NCBI GenBank assembly: GCA_030144725.1
Contig: JASKMD010000011.1
Location: 7,462,058 to 7,526,057 of the forward strand
DNA length: 64,000 bases
DNA from: Haematococcus lacustris
Lineage: Eukaryota; Chlorophyta; Chlorophyceae; Chlamydomonadales; Haematococcaceae
Reading direction: 5' to 3'
Below, one piece after another: positions 47,759 through 58,800 of the stretch. The position numbers were made by a program, and so were the translations under genes. How positions within the stretch are numbered: the first letter of the stretch is position 1; the number at the start of each line of letters is the position of its first letter. The notes beneath the pieces are model-generated. The model searched no databases, was not told where the DNA came from, and was given only the letters and a program-made list of their open reading frames with translations.

Positions 47759-50700
47759 CTACAGTGAAGGCGTCGCCAGCTGCGTGTTGATGTCGCCTAG
47801 AATAAGAACTGGCCGGCCGCCCATCAGTGAGGTCATGGCTGCCTCCACTTTACCTTTCAGATCGCGCGTACGGCCGACAATGTCCGCCACCTGCGGCGAC
47901 GCAGAAACACGTTGCTTGCTGTCATCACTCACAGCAGCGGTCTTGCCTTGACAAAGCTCTCAATGACAACTTGCCTTGTGCGACAGGGCCACCAGCTGAG
48001 CTTTAGCCTCGTGCTTGCGTCGCTCAGCTTCGGCAGCTGCGGCCAGAAGTTTTGACTCCTGCCCAGCGCGCCGCGCCAGTGCTAGCGCGCGCCTCTCCAA
48101 GTACCTACACCCGCAGCAACAACGGTGCAGCAGGGCTGTGAATCGTATTCCCGACGCAGGCTGCGGTCCCGAGCAGGGGTGACTATCCGAGTGAGGGTCG
48201 GGTCGGGTTGCCTGAACCAGACTGCGAACATGGTTCGGCGTGCATTGATCACTTGTGCGCCCAGGCCCGGAGCAGTCGCCTTAGCTGCTGCTGGGTAGCA
48301 CGGGTGCTCACCGGGGCGAGGTGGCCAGCATGAGCAGCTCCCGCACCCGCTGGCCCTGCAGCAGGCTTAGCGCCTGGTGCAAGTCAGCCAGCCACGAGGT
48401 TAGCACCCCGGCATCCACAACGGCTAAGGGCTCGGGCATCAGGCTGCTTAGCATGCGGTGCCCAGTGCTGCTCATGTCCTGCCGTCTCTGCAGGCAACCA
48501 CACAGGCCACGAATCAGTACTCACGCCTGGCTGTCACATAGCTAGCCAGCCTGGTCGTGAAGGAGCATGCCAGGGCCGGTAGCTGCACATATACAGTCTC
48601 AAGCACCAGCTCGCCTGCCTGCCTGCTCACTCCTGCCCCTGCCCCTGCCCCTGCCTGCCTTGTGTTGTGCCTGACCTGCATCAGGAACGCCTTGAGCTCC
48701 AGCAGGTCATCCAGGAGTCTAGCCCGATACTCCGGGTCATGCTCCAGCCACCACACTGCTGCTGCCGGCCCCCCTGACCCCCCCTGACCCCCCTCCCCCT
48801 CCCCCAGCTGGTCAGCAACCTGCCCCCCTTCCCCCACCCCTGCACCCCCCGCCACATCACCTGCTGCCTGCTGCTCCCCCTGGCCTGCTGCTGCCAACAG
48901 CTCTGGCTCCTCCTCCCCCCCAAGCCCCTCCCCCGCCCCGCTGATGTCTATGTCCCACTGCACCTCCACCACACCACCGTCACCTCCCCCCAGCTGCTGC
49001 TCCCCTGCGCCGCCATCTATGTCCCAGCTGATGCCGGCTCCCCCTGACCCTCCAGGCGCCTCAGTGCTGGCAAGCTCAGGCGCAGGCCCTGGCGCCTCCA
49101 CCTCCACCTCCCACACAATACCGGCCTGGCTGCTGACACTGTGCCCAGGACCAGGTGACGCTGCAGGAGCCTCAGCGCCCTGCTCAGCTTGCAGCCCGTC
49201 ATCTGGCTCAAGGTCAAAGTCCCAGGATATGGCGGCAGGGGCAGGGGAGGCAGCAGGCTCAGCGGCGGCTTGCGAGCTGCCACCCAGGCTGGCTGCCAGC
49301 GCCTGCAGGCTGCTGGAGGCTGGATGGGGGGTGGGTGCTGTGGTGGGGGGTGGTTTGGGGGGCGGCGGGGGGGAGCGGCCCTGAACCAGCTCCCAGAACA
49401 AGGGCAGCTCTTGGTGGCAGTGAGGGCCAGGTGCACTGCTGCCAGCAGCCGGGTCAGCTGCAGCAGCTGCGCACTGGGCTAGGTCGCCCTTAGACCCACC
49501 TGCTCTGTCTGGCAACTCCCCTGGCATTAGCGGCGGCTGTGGGCTGGTGTGCTTGCTGCTTGGGGTGGCACTGGGAGGGGTAGGGGGACCATGTGGGGGT
49601 GATGGCAGGGGCGAGGGCCGGGGTGCTTGCCCTGGGCTGCACTGCGCTTGTATGAAGGCTGTGAAGGACTCGTAATAGCTGCAGACAGCCAGGCATCAGA
49701 GCTAGAGTCACACAACAGGAGGGGGTGGAAGGGACTGTCTCACAACCCAAGCCCAGGCATCCCAGGTGTTGACCAACCTTTGATGCCCTGCTGGGTGCCC
49801 TATGCTGGGCGCTCTATTTGATACTTCTGACATGAGAAACATGCATGCCATGATCAAGGGGGACACACATAGTGTGGTCATGTGTGACACAGTGTGACTG
49901 GTGCTTGAGGGCTGTGAACATGATGGCGGGCAGGAGCCGGTCATACCTGGCTGCTTGTGTGAGGGATGAGGAGGCCAGCAAGCTGATGAGGGCGGTGAAG
50001 TGCTGCGCCAGCTCAGCGGTGAGGCCTAGCAGCTCGCTCCGCACGTCAGCCCGACCGGCAATGCCCAGCTTGCTGCACTCCTGCACACAACCGGCAAGGA
50101 GATGAGCTTTCAGCCACACAGGCCTGTGAGGGGAGTGAGTTCAGCTTGTTGACACCCAGTATTCATTCTATCACCATGAGGCATCGCATGGCATGACATG
50201 GCCACATCAGCTGGTCTGGAGCTTACTTAGGGTTTGTAGGGCATGGTGCGTTGCACTGTCAGCTGCTACATGCCCTGCTATGTCACGATGCTGGTCATGG
50301 TGGTGTTGATGGTGTTGATGGTGGACATGATGAGGAAGGGTTGCAGTTTGGCTGCACTTGCTGCCTCAGTGGTGTATGCCCTCTCCCTCACACCGTGACC
50401 CTGCTTGCACCCTCTCAGCAGGTGCCACAGCCGCACCACAGCAGCTTCACCCTGAGGCGTGACCCTGAGGCTCAGCGTGCCCGCCTCCACCGAGCAGGGA
50501 CTATGGGAGTGTGTGTATGTGTTGCAGCAGCGTCGACAGGCAAATGCCATGTAGTGATGAGTATGAGTATGAGTATGAGTATGAGTATGATGGCCTCACA
50601 GGCCAGAGACTCCAGGTGCAGGATGTGTGCAAGAGGTTCATGACCCCACCAAGCAGCCACCAAGCAGCCTCACTGATGGCTGCTCTCACAGCACCCTGGC

Positions 50701-52388
50701 AAGCACAAGCTACAGGGAGGGCTGGGTCAAGGTGGTTCAGCAGCAGGCAGGAGCAGGGCGCAGCACAACTGTCATCCACACCCACAACAATCCCAGGCAG
50801 CCCCTGAGTGCCCCACAGTGCCCTGGCAGCGTCTGGCAGCCTCTGGTAGTCTTCAGTGCACCTAAGTATTGCTGAAAGCCATTGACATCCTCTCACAGCC
50901 TCTGACAGCCCTGAGTGCACTTGGCAGGGCACCTGCTTGTAGGCTGCGGCGCAGGTGGCTGCACTGCGCTGATACTCCCCCAGCTTGCGCTCAGCGTCCA
51001 CGATCTGCTGGTTCAGCCGTGCGCCCTGGTCACAGCCGGGTCAGCTAGGCAGTCAGTTAGGCAGTCGGTTAAACAGTCAGTTAGGCAGTCAGTTAAGCAG
51101 GTAGGTTGCAGCTACACTGGGCTGGCAGCTAGAGCCACACGCACCCTTGGGGACCAGCGGCACCAGGTACAGCTACTGGCAAGGTCAAGGCCTAGCATGC
51201 AGCCAGGCAAGGCCAATCTGTGCATGCTGGCCACACTAAGCCTTCTTACAGGATGCAGCAGTGGCTGGGCATATCTGACAACAGGAACTAGGTACAGGTA
51301 CACTAGGTACTAGCGGCACCAGGCAGAGGCAAGGTCAGGTTTTGCAGGCTAGCTACACCCGGCCCATCCTGGTCCACTACTAGTCAGGGAAAACGGGGTG
51401 CATGAAGGGAGCAGCTGCTGCCTAGGGCGCCGCCTGCTTAACCACCTACCCTGGATGACAGCTGTCTTCCAAGGGCTGGGCTGAAGGTTCAAGCTGTGCC
51501 AGGGTCTGGGTTGGGCTGGCAAGCATAGCTCGTGTAAGCGTCCTGTCCAGCTTGCCCAACCCCCGTTTCCTGGTGCTGCTGCGCTGCAGGGCCATGCTGG
51601 GTGCGGGAGCGCTGCACACCACACCCCCACCCACCCACCCACCCATATTCACACCCACATCCACACCCACCCACCCACCCACCCGCACACCTGTTTGCGG
51701 AGGTAGGGGAGCTCATAGTCAGCATTTTGGATAAGCGTGAGCGCTGCCTCCCCCAGGTACACCGCTGCACACACCACACACCACACATGCACATGGGGCT
51801 CAGTGGCATGGGGCTGTGTGCATGAGCTAAAGTTGCATGGCGAGAGGAGTTGCATGGCAAGATGAAAATGCCCATCCAGTGAGAGAGCTGCAGCATGATG
51901 ACCACAACACTTTTTGTAATGCATACTAGCTTCAGTGCTGCAGCCCTGGCAATGTCGCCATTGCACGCTGGCTACAACGCTGCATCCCCAACACTGTAGA
52001 CCTGCGCTCTTGAACTGGCTGCCGCACCGTTCTTCTCATACGCCTTCACAACTTTGTCCCAGTCTGCAGCTGCCCCCGTGAGGCCACCAAAGAAGGTGCG
52101 GTCTGTGCAGGTTGCAGCCAACTGGTTCCTGACCTCCACTGCCTTGAAGTAGTTTAAGGGGGCGTCCCCTGCCAATTGCTTTGACAACGCCTGGGGCAGT
52201 TGCTTGTAGCAGTCGGCTGTCCTAGCCTGGATGGCGCTGACGCGCTGGTGCCAGTCGCGCGGCAGCTTCTGGCGACCAACAAGGAACTCCACGACCTTTC
52301 CGAGGCTAATGTCGAGGGGCAGCTCCCCGTGGGGACGATCCTGCCCCTCACCAATCTTGCGCACGATATGAACATCAGGTCCGTTCAT
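47759..52388 (-). CDS. CDK5RAP3: CDK5RAP3/C53 homologue
   Basis: C53/CDK5RAP3 is the adaptor of the UFL1-DDRGK1 UFMylation ligase and an ER-phagy receptor for stalled ribosomes. Exons 52028-52388, 51691-51764, 50933-51025, 49947-50080, 48676-49678, 48312-48487, 47975-48104 and 47759-47890 join in phase to about 700 aa. Family-like blocks are PLDISLGKVVEFLVGRQ, YEKN|AVYLGEAALTLIQ, SYYESFTAFIQ, ARLLDDLLELKAFLMQ, LMLATSPR|YLERR and MGGRPVLILGDINTQL. The central disordered region carries ISWDFD (about 49211-49230), IVWEVE, ISWDID and VQWDID, which correspond in position and form to the shuffled ATG8-binding IDWG motifs of other C53 proteins. About 20 residues expected after FLMQ are missing; a further exon may lie at 48514-48630. 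The start could also be the ATG at 52409. The intron after 47975 begins with GC. Confidence 0.87.
50559..50592. repeat. GAGTAT hexamer repeat
   Basis: Five to six ATGAGT units in a CDK5RAP3 intron. Confidence 0.9.
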
Positions 52389-52934
52389 CACGAGCCCGTG
52401 ATCTTGCATCAAGCGATCCCTGACCCTGGACGTGACATGCAAAAAAATGGGCTGATGGGAAACCAATCCACATCTGTGTAGGTCTACTGAGTATCATACA
52501 GTGAAGGGCTCAACTTGTAAGCTTGGGTTGTAATGACACCAGTTCGTTATAACTATGAGAGGACAGCGAGGGTCACTCAGAAGGGTTTCCGTAGCCAACA
52601 GTACAGACTACATTGTGCATATCCTGTGTCACGTGATAGTATTCCACAATGTAGCGTGGCAGATTCAGACGCCTAGCGAAGCTGTGCTTGGGCCCCAAGT
52701 TGGGGCCCTAGTACTGGTGGTCTGACTCGAATGGAGGCCCTAGTGAGGCCCTCGTGACGAGGGGGCTGGCTCAGACTGCGTAATGCGCAAACCTAATCAA
52801 AACAGCGTTGAAATGTGGTGTCCTTGACCTTGCATATAAGTTATACAATGTCACGAGTTGAGCTGTGTTATGCTTGTCATTGCCATAGAAGGAGTGCCTG
52901 TGCTAACTTCCATCACTTTGAATATGATAAGATG
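52389..52934. other. Intergenic region with hairpins, CDK5RAP3 to SAS6L
   Basis: Contains a perfect inverted repeat GGGCCCCAA-G-TTGGGGCCC at 52690-52708 and a second, CCCTCGT-G-ACGAGGG, at 52749-52763. The sequence 52670-52700 reads RLAKLCLGPKLGP, resembling the tail of the transposon relic at 55.0 kb. Confidence 0.65.
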
Positions 52935-55734
52935 TCATGGGCGGAAGGATCTGCCTGGCATGGGTGAACCATGCGCTGGGGAGCCTTGGTGCTGGCTGGC
53001 TGTTGGGCTGTGTTGGACCGGGGCTGGGGGCGAAAAGGAGAAGCCACCAAAGCCTGCTGCCCCAGGAACCCTAGGGGGCGACTTCTGCAGTTGCAACAGA
53101 AGGGAGGGGTTCTTCACCTTCACCTGCAATGGCAGCCAACAGCCAGTCCATTACTTTTCCATAGCAAATCCATTTTATGCAAATACTCGAGAGCACCACT
53201 GCCAGCCTCCACCAGGATCAGCACTATCAGCAGCAGAGACCGTCATCATGGTTGCTACCACTTGATGCAATCAGAAGCCTATGGCGTGTGGCCACAGAGC
53301 TCAGACAGGCCTACTGCCTGGGCCTACTGCCAGGCCTCCTGCCTCTGGATGCCTGGGGCTGCTTCCACCAGCATGCTTTGTGCTCTGCTATGGTGATCAG
53401 CAGCACTGGCTACATAAGGAACGGTGACGAAGAAGAGCGTGAGCAATGGTGATCAAAAGAGATCGCTGGCTACTTACGAGCACCCTGTGAGCTGCCTGGG
53501 CCTGCTGGGCATGCAAGTGGGCACATGACTTGTTGAACACAGCCGGTCAGTGGTGCTCATGAACATGCCTTATTGTGTGCTGCTTGTGTTGCCCAGTGCA
53601 TGTGTGCATGTGTGTGTTTGAGTGAGAGTTGTGAGCCACACCTCATGGACTCACCATGGCATTGATGTCTGCAAGTCGGGCTTGCATGAGTTGCATGCGA
53701 GCTTTGACAACATTGTACCGATAGCTGACCTGAGCAGGCAGTAAGCAGTGCAAGGCATGGTTGCTGGAAATGCCACTGTGAGGGGCCTATTACAGCCAAG
53801 CTGCCAGCCAGGAGGGCCATGAGCCTCACAGCTGCATGACATCCTATGTAGTCAGGGAGGGAGCTGGAGCTGCCCACCTGTGCTCTGACCATTTCTTCAG
53901 AGGATGCGACATAGCGGCACGACAGCAGCTCAACAAACTTGTACTCCATGTTCTGTTCATGAGCAGCCAGGCAGCAGATGCAGCCAGGTGGTAAGTTGCA
54001 GGGCCAGCAGAAGGAGCAGGGAGCAGTGTGGAGAGGCCAGGCTGCAACACGGCTGTGGACGGGGCAGCTGCCTTGCACACCCATGCTGCCTGTGTAGTCC
54101 AGTCCCTGCAGCTGTCTCCCCTGCAGCAGCATCGCCCTTCCGGCAGCCCACACGCAGGTGCTGCAGTACCCCTCAGAGCTGCCGTTGCAGCAACCAGGGG
54201 CAGCTGAGCATCTCACAGGCCCCTCGACCTGTTGACATGCCAGCAGCTGGCAGCCAGCTCCCAGCCTGCCTGCACCTGAATGAAGTCCAGCCTGGCCTCC
54301 CCGTTGGGCTGCATGACAAGGACGGCAATCTGCAGGTGCGGCTCGCGTACGCAGGAGTGCAGCATCCTCAGCAGCACTGTGGGGTAGTCATTGAAGTCCA
54401 CCAGTAAGCGCTGGCTCTCCTGCAGGGCCGTACACAGACCACGCCACATCCCTTACCCTCACACCTGACTCAGCATACATACCTTGTCTGATACCTTGGC
54501 TGCCTGCAAGATGTTGGTCATGCTGCTACCCTTCCAGTGAAGCCAGACATCAACTGCCATGCGATGGTGACGATGCTGGAGTCGTGTTGCATGGTGACGC
54601 ATGGAGGCTGCAGTGGCCTGCGCACCTGGACAGCTGCAAAGAGACGGGCGTCCATGGTGTGTGTGTAGTGGAAAAACAGGTTCGCCTCGCTGCTCAACTC
54701 CACCTGTGGCACCACAGGCAGGCAAAGTGTGGAGAGCACAATGCAGCAGGCAGGCAGAAGTGACAGTGGATGGGTTCTGTCGTGAGCACCCTCAGCCGTC
54801 TAGAGAGTCGCTGGACTGCAGCAGTGACTAAGGTGTGCAACGCCTGCTGGTCAGTCCTGAGTCAGCATTGCAAGGCGCCTGTGCGGGGCCTAGACCTAGC
54901 ACCACCGTGCCCACCAATGGCATGGCTGAGGCAACCAAGCCTACCCTGCATCTACACAGCCAGGCAGGTGGTAGTGCCAGGATGACGCAACCTAGCCTTC
55001 AAGCTCCATCGTGCAAGGAAAACAAGTGGCGGCTAGCGAAGCTGTGCTTGCGGCCTGAGCAGCCCATACTGCCCACCTGGGACAAGGGATACCCCATCCC
55101 AGGGTACAAGCATCTACAAGACTACATACCGATGGTCTGCGGCACATTCAAGTGTGCCATGCTCAATGCACCTCCCCACGCGGTACCCCTTGCCCAGTAC
55201 GCGCGCTCGCCAGGACGAGAAAACTAGAGACCCAGCCCCTGCTTTGGGCTACATAAACCCACACTTGAGTGTGTGGTGGGGATGGGCTTTCACCTTGACA
55301 GCTTCCAAATTGCTGGGCTGGCCTTTCACCAGTATCTTAGCTCGAATGGCCTCCAGGGCGCCAACCTGCTGGTGACAAGCACTGTCTGGTCTTAGGAGCT
55401 GGCAGAGGTAGCACTGCTGCGGGACCACGAATTCCCAAACTCTGCTGGTGCATGTATCAACAATCACCTAGGCAAGCACCTCGCTGGGGATGTCCACTGT
55501 GGAGGCAGAGCGCAGCTCCACGGGCACTTCCCGTTCAAAGAATAGCTGGTAGCCATCCACTGCTAGCATGCATTGCCACCAGCAGTTTCAACGTGCTGAG
55601 TTCCCGGTCAACGGGAGGTTGACTTACGCACCGAGCGACGGGTCCGCTTCTTCGATATCGGGGTAACTGAAGTAGAGCGCTCCCTCATCCGCAGGCACAC
55701 CACTTTGTGGTAATTGTTTGCCTGGTGTGCCCAT
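52935..55734 (-). CDS. SAS6L: SAS-6-like (SAS6L) family protein
   Basis: SAS-6 family proteins have an N-terminal XRCC4-like head that drives ring assembly at centrioles; the short SAS6-like branch is linked to flagellar bases or apical structures in protists. Exons 55632-55734, 55480-55562, 55294-55365, 54626-54703, 54276-54419, 53878-53952, 53655-53729 and 52935-53123 join in phase to 272 aa. Diagnostic blocks are GYQLFFEREVPVELR, VELSSEANLFFHYTHTMD, RLLVDFNDYPTVLLRML, ARLDFIQ|NMEYKFVELLS, QVSYRYNVVKARMQLMQARL and KNPSLLLQLQKSPP. The protein stops soon after the head domain, without the long coiled coil of true SAS-6, as expected for SAS6L. ATG 55734 is the only in-frame start upstream of the first conserved block. 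One intron hosts an antisense transposon relic. Confidence 0.8.
54869..55137 (+). pseudogene. Fanzor/TnpB-like relic, copy 4, antisense in SAS6L intron
   Basis: Begins with CKAPVRGLDL (compare EAPVRGLMWCP in copy 1) at 54869. After a frameshifted DRD-N-like stretch (about 54980-55010) it continues ENKWRLAKLCLRPEQP and KGYPIPGYKHLQD. This tail corresponds to ESxWRPLELC...GKEYPxLGYKRLRD of the other copies, and it keeps the tryptophan that is a stop in copy 1. It lies in the intron 54704-55293 and runs opposite to SAS6L. Confidence 0.6.
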
Positions 55735-55885
55735 TTCCTTTCACACTAGGACAGGCAAGCTTGACTAACTGAGTTCCTGATGTATGGGTGCTACGACGTT
55801 TGCACGACCATTGCACATGGTTGCATGGCTGCCTGGAAAAGAAATGCGGTGTTTGCCGATATTGCTTTTGCACTTCCCTGAAGTC

Positions 55886-58800
55886 ATGACTGCACTAAAG
55901 CTTTGCTTGCAGATTGCTTACATTGCTTTCCTTGCTGTGCTTTGCCACGGGGACGATACATGTGGCCTTGCGGGTGATGTGAGCAACCGTGCCACCGAGG
56001 AACCAGGGTTCATCGACATCACAGTGCCGATCGCAGCCGGTCTTCCTATTTGGAGCGAAGCCCATGGCATGCCATCGACATTCAGAGTAGGCAGTGCTTT
56101 ACGAGGACATCAAGGGTAAACATTGAGGGATGCGGGGAAGGCACGCAGGGAGCATGTCCTGTTTGTCAGGCACATAGGAGCAGTCTCAGCTACACAACTC
56201 CTGGGCGCCGCACTGGCGAGATGCCCCTATGCATATTTCCTGGCATGTTGTGCACACCAGCCGCTTTGTGACCATGCAGTGGCTGGCCATGGATATGGCC
56301 AAGGGGGCTTTTGCATACGATAGGTGAGCAGGTGCCACACACAAAACTCTGCAAACACATGCAGCTGGCAAAAGGCATGGAGAGGCAGCACGGAGCATAC
56401 AGTCATAAGGTTGGAGAGCCCCGCTAGCTACACTGCCTCTTTAGGCCTGCTGGAGTGGCAGCTGTTCTGCAGCGGCAAGGCGGCTAGGTCATGCGGCTGC
56501 GGCTGAGGGGAGCTGTGGGCCAGGCAGCTAGGTCACATACTTACAAAACTTACTGCGGCTGAGAGGAGGAGCAGCTCAACAAAACTTATTCAACACGGAA
56601 CAAGATGTTGGGCTGTGGGTAATCTCACTCAGCTACTACAAACATGTTGTAGCATCCTCGGTCGCACCCTTGATGACTGCAGCCCCCACGTAGATGGCAC
56701 TTTCCCGGGACAGACCACTGGGCACCCCATCAAAACTAACAGCTTAATTGCTTAAAGAGCAGGCCAGGCCCCAGGCTGTGTCAGTAGTTGCATATTCATG
56801 TATGTCAGAAATTGCCAAGGTAGGCTTGCCTTGTGTCCGCTCCTTGTACCAGGAGGTCATCACCCTCGTGCCCTACCCCAAAATTTCTACCCACTATGCA
56901 AGTTGATAACTAACGGAGCAGTCTTGTTTTTGAGGTTTATCTTCATGTCATTCAGGAGGCCATCACCTCTCCCAAATCCTACTACTCCACCACCTACTGT
57001 GTTAAGACCTGCTCTTGTGCGGCTTGCATGCCTGCTTGCAGCCATTTCACGCTGGGCGCCCATGTGGGCACGCATGTGGACTCCGTGGCGCACTTCCTGC
57101 CCAGCGAGTATGAAGCTGGCAACACCATTGACAAGGTCTGCGCTGACCCACTGAGCTGGAGACCACATGCCGCATTACAAAGATACCAGGACACACCACT
57201 GGGGCCATCCAGGTGCTTGTCTTCATGTCTGCTTGCTTTTCTATGGTGGTTTGATTTCAATATAGGCTAGGGTTAGGGTTAGGGCTAGTACACACAATTG
57301 GGGCGAACACCACTGGGGCCAAAACTTGACATGCGCTGAACTCAGGTTTGCATTGTGGTGGCAGTGCAGAGTGGTGGTGCTCAGCCTGGCAGGAGCGCTG
57401 GTAATGGCAGCTGGCCAGCAGCTGGGTGTCGTTGGCTTATGTCAAGCAATGCTGACTGAGATAAGAGTGGCAGTGCGGGTGGTGATGGCAGTCATGTTGG
57501 TGGGTGTGTTGGCGCAGGTGCCCCTGGCGGTGCTGGTGGGGCCTTCCCTGGTGCTGCAGGTGCCGACTGGCGTGACGGACATCTCAGGTGTGGCTGCACG
57601 ACAGGAGGCCAGGGCAGGGGGCCTGGCATAGGCACAGGGACCCTGACCCTGCCCCTCTTCCTGACCCTGGCTCTGCCTTTGTCCCGGCCCCCCCTCCCCT
57701 GGCCAGCCTCTGTGCTGCAGGAGCTCAACATCCCTAGTGACTGCCAGCGCCTGCTGCTGCGTACAGACAACACCCTGAGGTCAGGTGCCAATAAAGCTAG
57801 GGGTGGGCGGGGCGGGGCGGGGCGGGGCGGGGCGGGGCGGGGCGGGGCGGGGCGGGGCGGGGCGGGGCGGGGCGGGGCGGGGCGGGGCGGGGCGGGGCGG
57901 GGCGGGGCGGGGCGGGGCGGGGCGGGGCGGGGCGGGGCGGGGCGGGGCGGGGCGGGGCGGGGCGGGGCGGGGCGGGGCGGGGCGGGGCGGGGCGGGGCGG
58001 GGCGGGGCGGGGCGGGGCGGGGCGGGGCGGGGCGGGGCGGGGCGGGGCGGGGCGGGGCGGGGCGGGGCGTCTCCATGTGAATTTCACAAAGCACCTCATC
58101 ACAAGATGTCCTGAGTACCGCTATGACACAACTGCATAGACTGAAGCAGCCGGCGCCTGAGGATCTAAGGTGACTGAATGAGGGGTCCGAGTCCTGCCCC
58201 AGGAAGCTCATGTACACCCCGTCATGGACCCCTGACTATGCTGGGCTGACAGCGGATGGGGCGCAGTGGCTGGCGCTAAACACAAGCGTTGAGCTGGTGG
58301 GTCCTGGAAGGGGAGTGGGCAGGTCCATGAGGGCGGATGGTAGCTGCAAGGGCAGCAATGCACCAATCTGTATTAGCACTGCGCATTGCGTTCGCTATGT
58401 TTTGGCATGGTTCAGATGTCGCCTTGCACTATGCATTGGTCGGTATGCGGACTGCGCTGCTATGCATCGCGCTGTGAGATGCAACAACCACCTTATTGAG
58501 CTATTGCTTATTTTATATTTTTCCATTTCGTTGTCTTTTCTACTGACTTTAAGACCTTAAACCTAAAACATGAACTACTTAATGCAGAGTACTACCTAAT
58601 CAGTTGTAGAGTACTACCGAATCAATTACCAATTTAGTTAAATGAACTACCTACTTTCAGAGTGGAAAGCCTAGATCTGATTTGTTGTTAAGGTTTTTAC
58701 TGGCATTCAGACCTTTGATGTAAGCTATGAGCTATTTGATCATATGACCTATTGCCTAGTTTTCATTGACTTTTTCACCTGAGCTATGGGCTCATAGAGG

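Noticed and set aside
52858..53265. 136-aa plus-strand ORF
   Set aside because: It is antisense to the last SAS6L exon; no homology or splice support.
54487..54533. NILQAAKVSDK as an extra SAS6L exon
   Set aside because: The phase does not fit, and the flanking exons join directly at a position that matches the SAS-6 domain.
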